The translations under genes and the position numbers were made by a program. A stretch of DNA of 33,419 nucleotides, from the NCBI GenBank assembly GCA_947588655.1, contig CANPYS010000020.1, positions 1-33,419 on the forward strand, written 5' to 3'. Each line of letters opens with the position of its first letter. Positions within the stretch are counted from its first letter, which is position 1. This stretch comes from an uncultured Alphaproteobacteria bacterium (GTDB taxonomy: Bacteria; Pseudomonadota; Alphaproteobacteria; RF32; CAG-239). Positions 1 through 6,389 of the stretch are shown piece after piece. The notes under the pieces are model-generated. The model did no database searches and was not told where the DNA came from. It was given only the letters and a program-made list of their open reading frames with translations.

Positions 1-156
<156 letters not shown>

Positions 157-218
157 CTCTTTTATCTGGGTTGATGACAAAGAGAAAATACATTACACAC
201 ATTCTCTAAATTTTTCTC

Positions 219-247
219 TTGCTTTTTGAAAAAATATATTCTACCTT
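219..247 (+). promoter_or_regulatory. Possible promoter for the structured RNA at 254-512
   Basis: TTGCTT (219-224) is followed by a 17-base spacer and TACCTT (242-247). The -10 box is weak, but a similar -35 (TTGCTC) precedes tRNA-Arg in this window. The predicted start near 254 lies just before the first hairpin. Read by eye only. Confidence 0.3.
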
Positions 248-253
248 ACTTCC

Positions 254-512
254 AGGCATAAAAAGTTTTTATGCTTAGTACCCATTGTGGTACGGAGCTT
301 TCAACGGCTCAACCATATTCGGCGTTAGGATATAATGTCGTCATATTGTCTGCTATGAATTTTAGCCGGCAGTAGATATATCCCCGATTCATATTCGTAT
401 GGTCGGGGAGCTTTTAGCGAATGTCCAAAGCTTCGGCTGAAAGGCTAAAAGAGTCATGTAATATGGTATGATTGTTGAACTCTCCGGCCACCTTTTGAGG
501 TGGTTTTCTTTT
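254..512 (+). ncRNA. Putative structured non-coding RNA or long structured leader
   Basis: This gene-free stretch is rich in hairpins. They include an inverted repeat at 257-275, GTACC/GGTAC at 278-293, GAGC/GCTC at 295-310, GGATATA (328-334) with TATATCC (377-383), TCCCCGA (381-387) with TCGGGGA (403-409) capped by a TTCG loop, and CTTTTAGC (411-418) with GCTAAAAG (444-451). The last encloses a C(TTCG)G tetraloop at 431-436. The series ends in a terminator at 488-512. It could be a free small RNA, an attenuator leader for the porin-like gene that starts 28 bases after the terminator, or part of the IS110 element's right end, where IS1111-type elements carry their guide RNA. No tmRNA, 6S, RNase P or SRP signature was recognised. 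Boundaries are approximate. Confidence 0.45.
488..512 (+). terminator. Rho-independent terminator of the structured RNA
   Basis: CCACCT (488-493), a TTTG loop and AGGTGG (498-503) are followed directly by TTTTCTTTT. The next gene begins at 541, so this either ends a separate RNA or acts as an attenuator for that gene. Confidence 0.75.
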
Positions 513-540
513 AACGACTAAAAAAGAAAGGTTTAATCAT

Positions 541-1251
541 ATGAAGAATAATCTTTTATTAACAACAGCTTTGGTAGCAATTGTCACTTCGGCAACTGTC
601 GCTCAAGCAAATTCTGTTGCTTCAAGTCCATGGTCAGTAGAAGTCGCTGGTAGTTACCAATTTGCCATCAGAGAATTTCAGAAATCACCGATGGTAAGCG
701 ATGGTACAAATATCTATCGTTCAGACTGGTCAATGCCTAAAGTTGATCTTATTTCGGCAGATGTCACGGGCGTTTATAACCTAACCGATCGGCAGGCGTT
801 AACATTGCGTTTCGGATACGCCGCAGGCGACGATTCCGTTGGTGGCGATGAGGAAAGAGCACGCGTTAAAGACGAAGTTGAATTGTTCACCCTCATGCCC
901 GGATACCGCTATACCATGCCTGTTTATCAAGACAAGCTTAAAGCTTTTGCCGGTGTGAATGCGGGCGTTGCTTACCTGAAATACAAGTCAACACAATCAG
1001 GCGCTCCGGATGACTTTTATAACACGAAAGTGGACGATTCTGATTGGGGATTTGCTTATTCAGCTGAAATCGGTCTTCGCTATGATGTAACGGAAAATAT
1101 CGGTGTTTTTGCCGCTTATCAATTCTCAGGGAACACAGCTGATGTGAAGCGTCTTCCCTACAACCGCAATCCTAAGAACCCCATGATAGATAACCAAACC
1201 AGAATGCAAGTTTATAATGGGGTGCGGGCTGGTTTGAGCTATTCCTTCTAA
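541..1251 (+). CDS. Outer-membrane beta-barrel protein (small porin/opacity type)
   Basis: The product has 236 residues. It begins with a typical signal peptide: a short basic start, a hydrophobic stretch, and a likely cleavage after AQA near residue 23. The rest alternates hydrophobic and polar residues with aromatic-rich strand pairs, and the chain ends in Y-S-F, the terminal aromatic that the BAM complex recognises. The size fits an eight-stranded barrel of the OmpA-like/opacity or OMP_b-brl type. AAGAAAGG lies about 9 bases before the ATG. A structured RNA and terminator sit just upstream and a strong hairpin terminator follows, so it appears monocistronic. Ligand or adhesion function cannot be read from the sequence. 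Confidence 0.8.
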   Translation: MKNNLLLTTALVAIVTSATVAQANSVASSPWSVEVAGSYQFAIREFQKSPMVSDGTNIYRSDWSMPKVDLISADVTGVYNLTDRQALTLRFGYAAGDDSVGGDEERARVKDEVELFTLMPGYRYTMPVYQDKLKAFAGVNAGVAYLKYKSTQSGAPDDFYNTKVDDSDWGFAYSAEIGLRYDVTENIGVFAAYQFSGNTADVKRLPYNRNPKNPMIDNQTRMQVYNGVRAGLSYSF

Positions 1252-1289
1252 AGTTGGAAAAATTATTATAAATAAATTCCTTTATAGAG

Positions 1290-1330
1290 AAAAAGACACT
1301 TTATCACACAAGCGATAAAGTGTCTTTTTT
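1290..1330 (+). terminator. Strong terminator after the beta-barrel gene
   Basis: A perfect 16-bp stem (1290-1305 with 1314-1329) with an 8-base loop has A-runs on the left arm and T-runs on the right. It can work in both directions, but only the barrel gene on the plus strand reads into it closely. Confidence 0.85.
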
Positions 1331-1392
1331 AAGTAGCTATATTTTCCACATCTGGATTCTTCCTCCCTTCGGTCGTCAGAATGACGTAGAGT

Positions 1393-1426
1393 TTTCCAAA
1401 CACCAAAAGTAATTGGTGTTTGGAAA
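1393..1426. repeat. Short palindrome (hairpin) in intergenic DNA
   Basis: TTTCCAAACACCA at 1393-1405 is matched by its reverse complement at 1414-1426, a 13-bp perfect stem with an 8-base loop. No T-run follows, so it is more likely an interspersed palindromic unit than a terminator. Just before it, 1351-1386 carries a GGATTCTTC...TTCGG...CAGAATGAC segment of the kind seen in dispersed intergenic repeats. Confidence 0.6.
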
Positions 1427-1451
1427 GCGAGATAACGCGAGTGTTAGCTTA

Positions 1452-1572
1452 GGAATGCGTATAGCTGGCATTTAGAGCAATTTAAGGGGCAAAAGTACCG
1501 CAGCGTACATAAACGTACGTGAGGACACTTTTGCCACAAAAACTGCGCTAGATGCCAGCTATACGCCTTTCC
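1452..1572. repeat. Long imperfect inverted repeat (MITE-like palindromic element) beside tRNA-Arg
   Basis: A 15-bp perfect arm (1457-1471 with 1552-1566) sits in a longer imperfect palindrome. GGAA/TTCC at the rims and GGCAAAAGT/ACTTTTGCC further in extend the arms to about 45 bp. The centre holds a smaller CGTAC/GTACG hairpin. The element ends 8 bases from the 3' end of tRNA-Arg. There is no coding potential, so it is best described as a palindromic repeat or MITE-like unit. Copy number cannot be determined from one window. Confidence 0.7.
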
Positions 1573-1580
1573 ATAGAAAA

Positions 1581-1657
1581 TGGCGTCAGCGGCGGGACTC
1601 GAACCCACTACCCACAGTTTAGGAAACTGTTGCTCTATCCTGATGAGCTACGCCGAC
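1581..1657 (-). tRNA. tRNA-Arg (anticodon CCT)
   Basis: A full cloverleaf is visible on the minus strand: acceptor GTCGGCG with CGCTGAC (one G-T pair), D stem GCTC/GAGC, anticodon stem ACAGT/ACTGT around TTCCTAA, and T stem GTGGG/CCCGC around TTCGAGT. CCA is encoded. The length is 77 nt. Anticodon CCT reads AGG. Confidence 0.97.
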
Positions 1658-1667
1658 GTTAGATCTT

Positions 1668-1696
1668 TTTATAAACGCCTTGATAAAAAAGAGCAA
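1668..1696 (-). promoter_or_regulatory. Promoter of tRNA-Arg
   Basis: On the minus strand, TTGCTC (1696-1691), a 17-base spacer and TATAAA (1673-1668) place the start about 4-5 bases before the mature 5' end at 1657. Confidence 0.6.
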
Positions 1697-1706
1697 GAGT
1701 TTTTTC

Positions 1707-1734
1707 TTGACAACCTGCAAAAAATTATTAAATT
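1707..1734 (+). promoter_or_regulatory. Probable promoter of the sixA-like gene
   Basis: A perfect TTGACA (1707-1712) is followed by a 16-base spacer and TAAATT (1729-1734). The predicted start is about 25 bases before the ATG at 1767. The region is divergent from the tRNA-Arg promoter. Confidence 0.5.
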
Positions 1735-1766
1735 AAGCCTGAAAGAAATTTTTATAAAATTATGTT

Positions 1767-2171
1767 ATGAAAAAGTGTATTTTTATGCGTCACGCGTCGG
1801 AGGAGGCTTTAGAAGGAGCCTTAGATGACGTGGTTGAAGAGTATCAACTGGCGCTCAGCAAGGTTTGTCCTTTAGGAAAGATTGACGCTGTTTGGACATC
1901 GCCCAAAAAACGCGCTGTTGAGACGGCTCAAAAAATGGTGGCGCTTTTAGGCCTAGATTTAAAGGTTGAGGAGCATGACACCTTAGATGAAGGTTATAGT
2001 TATGAAAAGCCTTTATCAAACCTTGTGGACGAGCTAAACAAATCGGAAGCCAAAACCATTTTGTTGGTTACGCATTTGCCTAACTTAAACGAATGGTTTT
2101 TGGTTGGAATGATGGGCAATGCCGGCGTTTTGCCTTTAGCGTTTGACGGCCGGAAGTTTCATGATTTATAA
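1767..2171 (+). CDS. sixA: SixA-like phosphohistidine phosphatase (histidine phosphatase superfamily)
   Basis: This 134-residue protein starts MKKCIFMRHAS. The RHA triplet matches the catalytic RHG/RHA motif, in which the histidine accepts the phosphate. A TSPKKRAVETAQ segment near residues 44-55 and a second histidine in THLPNL near residue 103 complete the short SixA-type pattern. Known SixA proteins remove phosphate from histidine phosphotransfer domains or the nitrogen PTS; the partner here is unknown. The Shine-Dalgarno match before the ATG is poor, but a TTGACA promoter lies upstream. A hairpin shared with the convergent dps gene ends it. The family call is firm, the substrate is not. 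Confidence 0.85.
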   Translation: MKKCIFMRHASEEALEGALDDVVEEYQLALSKVCPLGKIDAVWTSPKKRAVETAQKMVALLGLDLKVEEHDTLDEGYSYEKPLSNLVDELNKSEAKTILLVTHLPNLNEWFLVGMMGNAGVLPLAFDGRKFHDL

Positions 2172-2198
2172 AAAAAAGACGCGTTAGCGTCTTTTTTT
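2171..2198. terminator. Bidirectional terminator between sixA and dps
   Basis: A seven-base A-run plus GACGC (2171-2182), a GTTA loop, and GCGTC plus a seven-base T-run (2187-2198). Both convergent genes end inside or next to it. Confidence 0.85.
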
Positions 2199-2727
2199 AT
2201 TTTTTCTTACGTTTTGGGGATGGTGGTGTTTGTTCATCATCGGTTTCATCAAGGTTATTTTCAACATATTCGGCATATTCCAAGGCGTCGTTTTCATGGA
2301 GCATAGCGCGTATCATCCACGATTTTTTATAAAACTTCGCAAGATATTCTTCAAACATATTCACGGTTAAAAAGTCGCCGCGTTTTTCGGCCAAATCGCG
2401 AATTTCCAAAGCCAAATCAATAATTTTGCCACAATCTTCATCTAAAATTTCCAAAACTTCTTCGGTATCATAATCGCGGCTTTCAAGTTCTTCAATTTCG
2501 GCAATTTCCAGATAATCCGCCATATTTGCCAAGGGAAGTTCGCCTTGCATTTTAAGGGCTTCGGCAACCGCGTCAAATTGTTCTTGAAACTCTTTATAAA
2601 GGTGTTCTGTCAGCTTATGAATGGTTAAAAAATCGCGTCCGGTAGCGTTCCAATGCAAATTATGAAGCTTGATGTTCAAAACGGCAATGTTTGCCAAATA
2701 GCGATTAAGTCCGGTATCTCTAGCCAT
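2197..2727 (-). CDS. dps: Dps-family ferritin-like DNA-binding protein
   Basis: The 176-residue product has the Dps ferroxidase layout: HNLHWN at 22-27, His37, Asp52 and Glu56 in the spacing of the inter-subunit iron site. Dps dodecamers oxidise Fe(II) with hydrogen peroxide, store iron and coat DNA in starvation. The C-terminus ends in a proline- and lysine-rich tail (PKRKKK), which could bind DNA as the lysine-rich N-terminal tail does in E. coli Dps. The ATG at 2725-2727 follows an excellent AAAGGAGG site. An unknown 83-residue gene lies 60 bases upstream on the same strand and may be co-transcribed. Confidence 0.92.
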   Translation of the reverse strand: MARDTGLNRYLANIAVLNIKLHNLHWNATGRDFLTIHKLTEHLYKEFQEQFDAVAEALKMQGELPLANMADYLEIAEIEELESRDYDTEEVLEILDEDCGKIIDLALEIRDLAEKRGDFLTVNMFEEYLAKFYKKSWMIRAMLHENDALEYAEYVENNLDETDDEQTPPSPKRKKK

Positions 2728-2787
2728 ATTATCCTCCTTTGTTTGTTGTTTAAGGAATATATGCCGTTTTAGAGAGATTTAAATACA

Positions 2788-3039
2788 TCAAAAGCGGTAT
2801 TCTTTGCAGCTTTGATTTTGAGAAATCATATTTTTATCGCTTTCAGGCAGATTATCCATATCGCCAAAGTTATACATATCGCAGTTAAAGGTTTGCTCGT
2901 CATCAAGGCCGCCGTTTTTCAAGTCAACGAGCGTATCTTGTGAAAGGCCGTCCACATGAAAATCAGGTGTATTTTTAGGATTGCGGTTTTTAGCGCGGAA
3001 ATTTTGTTTTTTTTCAAATTCGGGTTGTTGTGTCAACAT
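2788..3039 (-). CDS. Small hypothetical protein (83 aa)
   Basis: The start at 3039 is chosen because AAAGGAGAAAAAG precedes that ATG; an upstream in-frame ATG at 3105 has no such site and would read through the neighbouring terminator. The product is polar, Asn/Asp/Gln-rich and acidic in its middle, with a basic patch near residues 10-22. It has no signal peptide, membrane segment or recognised motif. Two cysteines lie in the second half. It sits 60 bases upstream of dps on the same strand and downstream of a terminator, so it may share a transcript with dps. No function is assigned. Confidence 0.65.
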   Translation of the reverse strand: MLTQQPEFEKKQNFRAKNRNPKNTPDFHVDGLSQDTLVDLKNGGLDDEQTFNCDMYNFGDMDNLPESDKNMISQNQSCKEYRF

Positions 3040-3093
3040 TCTTTTTCTCCTTTGCAAAAATATATAGACACTTTCAGAGCAATTTAAAGGCAT

Positions 3094-3118
3094 AAAAAAA
3101 GCCACCTATTCAGGTGGC
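3094..3118 (-). terminator. Terminator of the pilin-like gene
   Basis: On the minus strand, GCCACC (3118-3113), a 6-base loop, GGTGGC (3106-3101) and seven Ts (3100-3094), 19 bases after the stop of the gene at 3137-3820. Confidence 0.85.
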
Positions 3119-3136
3119 GTATGAAAAACTTTCAAA

Positions 3137-3820
3137 TTAATTTTGCCTAAGCAGAACATTAATTTGGCAAGGATACATTTTGCAATAAAAAGAGCAAATT
3201 TCTTCGCGGTTGGTCTGATTCAAATCATCAAGAGATGCCCAAACATCGCTTTTGCAGTTTTCAGAGCTGTTTTCTGCGCAGAAAGTAATATTATTAGAGG
3301 GATTGCCGCGGTCAATAATGGTGACGGCATCAACAAGTCTTAAATAATCTTTCATGCGCTGATTTTCCATAACCCTCAAATAAGTATTGCAGACTTGAAC
3401 GCGATTCGGGCTTGAAACAATGGTTTGCATATTAACATAAGCCTGTACGGAGGGTTCTTTCATCTCGCGGTAAGAAATGGTAATATTGTTGCCCCAATAA
3501 TCTTGCACCGAAGTTTGATCGGGTTGGACAAGCGAGGGACGAAAGACATTAAGAATAATGGCTTTTTTGGTATCAAAATCTGAAATATCTTGCGCCTTGC
3601 TGATGGCATCGGAAAGCGTTGTAAAAGCAACCTTAAGATCATCATGGAGTATATTTGCTTTTTCGGTGTTTTTAAGGGATATATAAAAATAGTTGCCGGC
3701 ATAGCCCAAAAGCCCGACCACAATTAAAACACCGAACATACCAAACAATGACCACCCTTTTTCCTGCACCCACTGATAGCGTCCGAGCATCCAAAGATAA
3801 AATTTGCTTAACTTAGACAT
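3137..3820 (-). CDS. Pilin/pseudopilin-like membrane-anchored protein
   Basis: The start at 3820 (227 residues) follows GAAAGG; an in-frame ATG 9 codons earlier lacks one. The N-terminus is basic and ends in EKG, then W-S-L-F-G and a hydrophobic helix to about residue 47. This resembles a type IV prepilin leader with cleavage after Gly, but the conserved Glu at +5 is Gly here. The rest is a soluble domain with several Asn-X-Ser/Thr sites and at least six cysteines, most in the last third (for example FCAENSSENC and CSFYCKMYPC), suggesting disulfides in the periplasm. It ends at a clear terminator. It could be a minor pseudopilin or simply a single-span exported protein. No secretion genes lie nearby. 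Confidence 0.55.
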   Translation of the reverse strand: MSKLSKFYLWMLGRYQWVQEKGWSLFGMFGVLIVVGLLGYAGNYFYISLKNTEKANILHDDLKVAFTTLSDAISKAQDISDFDTKKAIILNVFRPSLVQPDQTSVQDYWGNNITISYREMKEPSVQAYVNMQTIVSSPNRVQVCNTYLRVMENQRMKDYLRLVDAVTIIDRGNPSNNITFCAENSSENCKSDVWASLDDLNQTNREEICSFYCKMYPCQINVLLRQN

Positions 3821-3883
3821 AGACCAATCCTTTCTAACGTTCTGCACAAAAATAATATTGAAAACAAAATAATTTTAACACCA

Positions 3884-3941
3884 CAGGCGGTATTCCCGTC
3901 CGCGATCAAAACAATAAATTGTTTTGGAGCGGGTAACGGGA
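3884..3941. repeat. Direct repeat copy 1, includes a detached tRNA-Gly 3' end
   Basis: This 58-bp segment is identical to 4046-4103. Its last 17 bases equal the 3' end of tRNA-Gly (T-arm half, acceptor strand and CCA), but the rest of the tRNA is missing. It looks like an att-type duplication or an unequal duplication of the tRNA 3' flank. Confidence 0.9.
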
Positions 3942-3950
3942 GCGCTAAGT

Positions 3951-3977
3951 AAAAAGCTGACTTAACGTCAGGTTTTT
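3951..3977. repeat. Hairpin within the segment between the direct repeats
   Basis: AAAAA-G-CTGAC (3951-3961), a TTAAC loop, and GTCAG-G-TTTTT (3967-3977) form a near-perfect palindrome. A wider GGAGC (3939-3943) / GCTCC (3986-3990) pair encloses it. It may act as a terminator or be part of a small palindromic element. Confidence 0.5.
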
Positions 3978-4045
3978 ATCTGTAAGCTCCGGGAACATCT
4001 TGTTGAGCGAGGGAAGCAAAAGCGACCGATGCGAAACTAGATGCC

Positions 4046-4103
4046 CAGGCGGTATTCCCGTCCGCGATCAAAACAATAAATTGTTTTGGAGCGGGTAACG
4101 GGA
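4046..4103. repeat. Direct repeat copy 2, overlapping the intact tRNA-Gly 3' end
   Basis: Identical over 58 bp to 3884-3941, offset by 162 bp. Inside both copies are the palindrome CAAAACAA/TTGTTTTG and flanking CCGC/GCGG and CCCGT/ACGGG pairs, so the tRNA 3' end can fold with its downstream flank. This copy continues into the complete tRNA. Confidence 0.9.
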
Positions 4104-4160
4104 ATTGAACCCGCATTAAAAGCTTGGGAAGCTCTCATTCTACCATTGAATTATACCCGC
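4087..4160 (-). tRNA. tRNA-Gly (anticodon CCC)
   Basis: The minus-strand cloverleaf has acceptor GCGGGTA/TACCCGC, D stem ATTC/GAAT, anticodon stem AGAGC/GCTTT around TTCCCAA, and T stem GCGGG/CCCGT around TTCAATT. CCA is encoded; the length is 74 nt. Anticodon CCC reads GGG. Confidence 0.96.
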
Positions 4161-4170
4161 TTCTTCTCTG

Positions 4171-4199
4171 ATTAAACTTTATTTTCTTGATATAATCAA
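4171..4199 (-). promoter_or_regulatory. Promoter of tRNA-Gly
   Basis: On the minus strand, TTGATT (4199-4194), a 17-base spacer and TTTAAT (4176-4171), 11 bases before the mature tRNA 5' end at 4160. Confidence 0.65.
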
Positions 4200-4234
4200 G
4201 TCTTTTATCCAAAATGCACAATTTTCTTCTTACC

Positions 4235-6307
4235 TTAAAGCAACATTTCCATAAGATGCGCCAAGTCTAGCTTATAAACTGCGGCGTTTTGTGGCGTGCG
4301 CGGATAAAATGCCGACAAATCAAAAGCAAAAATATGCGCTTGTTGTTTGAAAAATGCGTCTGTGGTGTTTATTTCAGAGGCATGCGCTTGCAAATATTGG
4401 CTTAAAGCTTCCGCCTCTTTGATTTTTGATTTTATCAGCCCCGTTCTTTGAGCAAAAAATGACGAATATTCCCAAATAGCATAAATAGCGGCCGCCAAAA
4501 GCAAAGCGCTAACAAACCGCAAGTAAACGCTTAAAAGTAAAATAGCAAATAAAATAAAGCTAAGGCAGATAACAATTTTAAAAATATTAGTCAAACGGTG
4601 CGAAAATCTGATGCGTAAAATCCAGAAATAAAAAGCCACAACAGCCGTAAAGCAAAACAGAATAATGCCTGTTTGCGCCGGATTAACCGATAAAAACGCA
4701 ATAGCAGCCTCGGTTAAAACAAGCATTGCGATACCAAAGAACAAATAACCGATGTTAAGCTGAAAGTTCAAAAGCTTTAAGGTGCGGCGCGTGTGCCTTT
4801 CAAGAGCGGATTCGGCGCGCTTAAACTTAAGCGTATTTGAATTTTGAACGCTTATTACAGAATCATGACTTCCAAAAAGATGCGCCAAAGCTTTTTTCTC
4901 GCCCAAATTTAAGTTATGGACGTCATCGGTTTTTTTAATCAAAACAACAGAATTTTCTTGCTTCTGAATATCAATTACCCCCTTTTGGTAAATATCCAAA
5001 AAAGCGGAAATAAAGGCGGTTTTATCAAAAGCGCCTTTCAAAAGCATACGCAAAATGGGGGCGGAAATCTGAAAATGCCCCAAAATTTTGGGCTTGTTCT
5101 TTTTAAGATAATTTGCTGAAAGAATATACGAACTTAAAATAGCAATCAGCCCCAAAAGCGCAAACAAAACATCGCCGAAATCTGAAATAAACCAAACAAA
5201 ACGCTGATTTATGTCGGGTTTAAGAAAAATATCCTGATGAAGCGTTGTTAAAATATACATGCCCTCGCCAGGGAGCAAAGGCGTTGTTGAAGCAAAGCCC
5301 AAGGCGTTGTTATCAAGCGCGGCGATAATTGCGCGATTCGGGTTCAAACTTTTAGGCGAGCCAATAAAAACGTTTTGCCCCATAAATTGCCGTCCGTCGG
5401 GCAATGAAACAACAGCGTTGGCAGAGGCAATCATTAAATTAAGATAACTTCCTGTCACATTCCAGTAAAATTCGGTAAAGTCGTCATAATACCAAAGTTT
5501 GCGGTCAACCAAATACTTAAAGTTATAAGTATAAACGCCTGAGGGCAGGTTATAAGGTTGTTGGGGTTTAATATAAATATTATCCCCGATTTCTTCCAAA
5601 ACATGTGGCACATTTTGCCCATTAATGGAAACCGATTCCAACGTCACGTCAATTTTTTTACGCACGCCAGCGCGTGAGGTGGAATATTTGGGCATAATTT
5701 TAATCAGCCCGTTTTTGAGCTTTTTGCCATTGGCAATCACGGTCATTTCCTCTTCAACCTGCACAAGTCCTGTTGGCAAAATATGAAGCGAAGTTAATAA
5801 ATAAGGAATATGCTCCACCGCGGGCGCAACCACTTTGCGTCCGCTTGGCAGCGTTACGTTGACCATGGGATATTGATAAGTATTCAAAGGCGCCACATTA
5901 TCAGCCGATAAAGTTTTAGGCTGCATAAGCTCATAAAAATCAAGCTCAGAATCTGTTTGCGTAGATTTATTATCTACCGATTGTAAAGCCTTTTCATAAA
6001 TACGTTCAAAAATAGATTTATCATCATTTTGTAATTGCTCAATATATTCTTTACTGTGCAAAATATCTATAGTATTTCCACTATTTAATTCAGTAAAGCT
6101 TTTATTGGTTGAATAATTAGCCTTGCTAAAGCGGTCTTTCATAAACGCAAGAAAAGCTTCCGTATCAGACATATCGGGCAAAACTTCAGGAATGGTCGTA
6201 TCCATAATCGGGATAGGCGCGTCCCAAGAGCTTTGTTGCTGAGCCTGTGCGTTTTGGGTTAAACTTAAAACCGCCATAAAACAGAATATTAAAAAATTTT
6301 TCTTCAT
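4235..6307 (-). CDS. DUF2207-family predicted membrane protein
   Basis: The 690-residue product begins with a signal peptide (hydrophobic core, then AQA near residue 22). Residues about 150-360 form a beta-rich exported domain with the DUF2207 look, including ...VVSLPDGRQF.... A membrane helix follows near 375-400, then a cytoplasmic winged-helix-like stretch (LLKGAFDKTAFISAFLDI...), and further hydrophobic helices around 525-620. The C-terminus is soluble. Proteins of this family have no established biochemical role; the architecture is N-out with a cytosolic regulatory-looking module. It stands alone between tRNA-Gly and the divergent glmU-like gene. The family call is fairly sure, the function unknown. 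Confidence 0.75.
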   Translation of the reverse strand: MKKNFLIFCFMAVLSLTQNAQAQQQSSWDAPIPIMDTTIPEVLPDMSDTEAFLAFMKDRFSKANYSTNKSFTELNSGNTIDILHSKEYIEQLQNDDKSIFERIYEKALQSVDNKSTQTDSELDFYELMQPKTLSADNVAPLNTYQYPMVNVTLPSGRKVVAPAVEHIPYLLTSLHILPTGLVQVEEEMTVIANGKKLKNGLIKIMPKYSTSRAGVRKKIDVTLESVSINGQNVPHVLEEIGDNIYIKPQQPYNLPSGVYTYNFKYLVDRKLWYYDDFTEFYWNVTGSYLNLMIASANAVVSLPDGRQFMGQNVFIGSPKSLNPNRAIIAALDNNALGFASTTPLLPGEGMYILTTLHQDIFLKPDINQRFVWFISDFGDVLFALLGLIAILSSYILSANYLKKNKPKILGHFQISAPILRMLLKGAFDKTAFISAFLDIYQKGVIDIQKQENSVVLIKKTDDVHNLNLGEKKALAHLFGSHDSVISVQNSNTLKFKRAESALERHTRRTLKLLNFQLNIGYLFFGIAMLVLTEAAIAFLSVNPAQTGIILFCFTAVVAFYFWILRIRFSHRLTNIFKIVICLSFILFAILLLSVYLRFVSALLLAAAIYAIWEYSSFFAQRTGLIKSKIKEAEALSQYLQAHASEINTTDAFFKQQAHIFAFDLSAFYPRTPQNAAVYKLDLAHLMEMLL

Positions 6308-6322
6308 AAAATTTTTCAGCCC

Positions 6323-6351
6323 TTAACAAATCAGATTTAATAGAGTATAAA
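6323..6351 (+). promoter_or_regulatory. Promoter of the glmU-like / pepF operon
   Basis: TTAACA (6323-6328), a 17-base spacer and TATAAA (6346-6351). The start near 6358 leaves a leader of about 30 bases with AAAAGGAGC before the ATG at 6390. Confidence 0.6.
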
Positions 6352-6389
6352 GGAATAACTCTTAAAATTTTATAAAAAAGGAGCAGATA

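Noticed and set aside
254-512. tmRNA, 6S RNA or RNase P RNA identity for the structured region
   Set aside because: No T-arm or tag reading frame, no long 6S-like closing stem, and none of the conserved RNase P core strings were found.
1580-1828. 82-residue plus-strand reading frame
   Set aside because: It runs through the whole tRNA-Arg on the opposite strand and overlaps the sixA start; no ribosome site or recognisable sequence.
3076-3087. AGAGCAATTTAA shared with 1474-1485
   Set aside because: A 12-base match in AT-rich intergenic DNA; too short to claim a repeat family without a genome search.
2788-3105. Longer 105-residue start for the small gene upstream of dps
   Set aside because: The extra 22 residues lie over the terminator of the previous gene and lack a ribosome site, whereas the internal ATG has AAAGGAG.
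3143-3343. Plus-strand frame opposite the pilin-like gene
   Set aside because: Antisense shadow of a gene with better start, signal and terminator.
3884-4103. CRISPR array
   Set aside because: Only two repeat copies, 58 bp long, tied to a tRNA 3' end, with no spacer series or cas genes.
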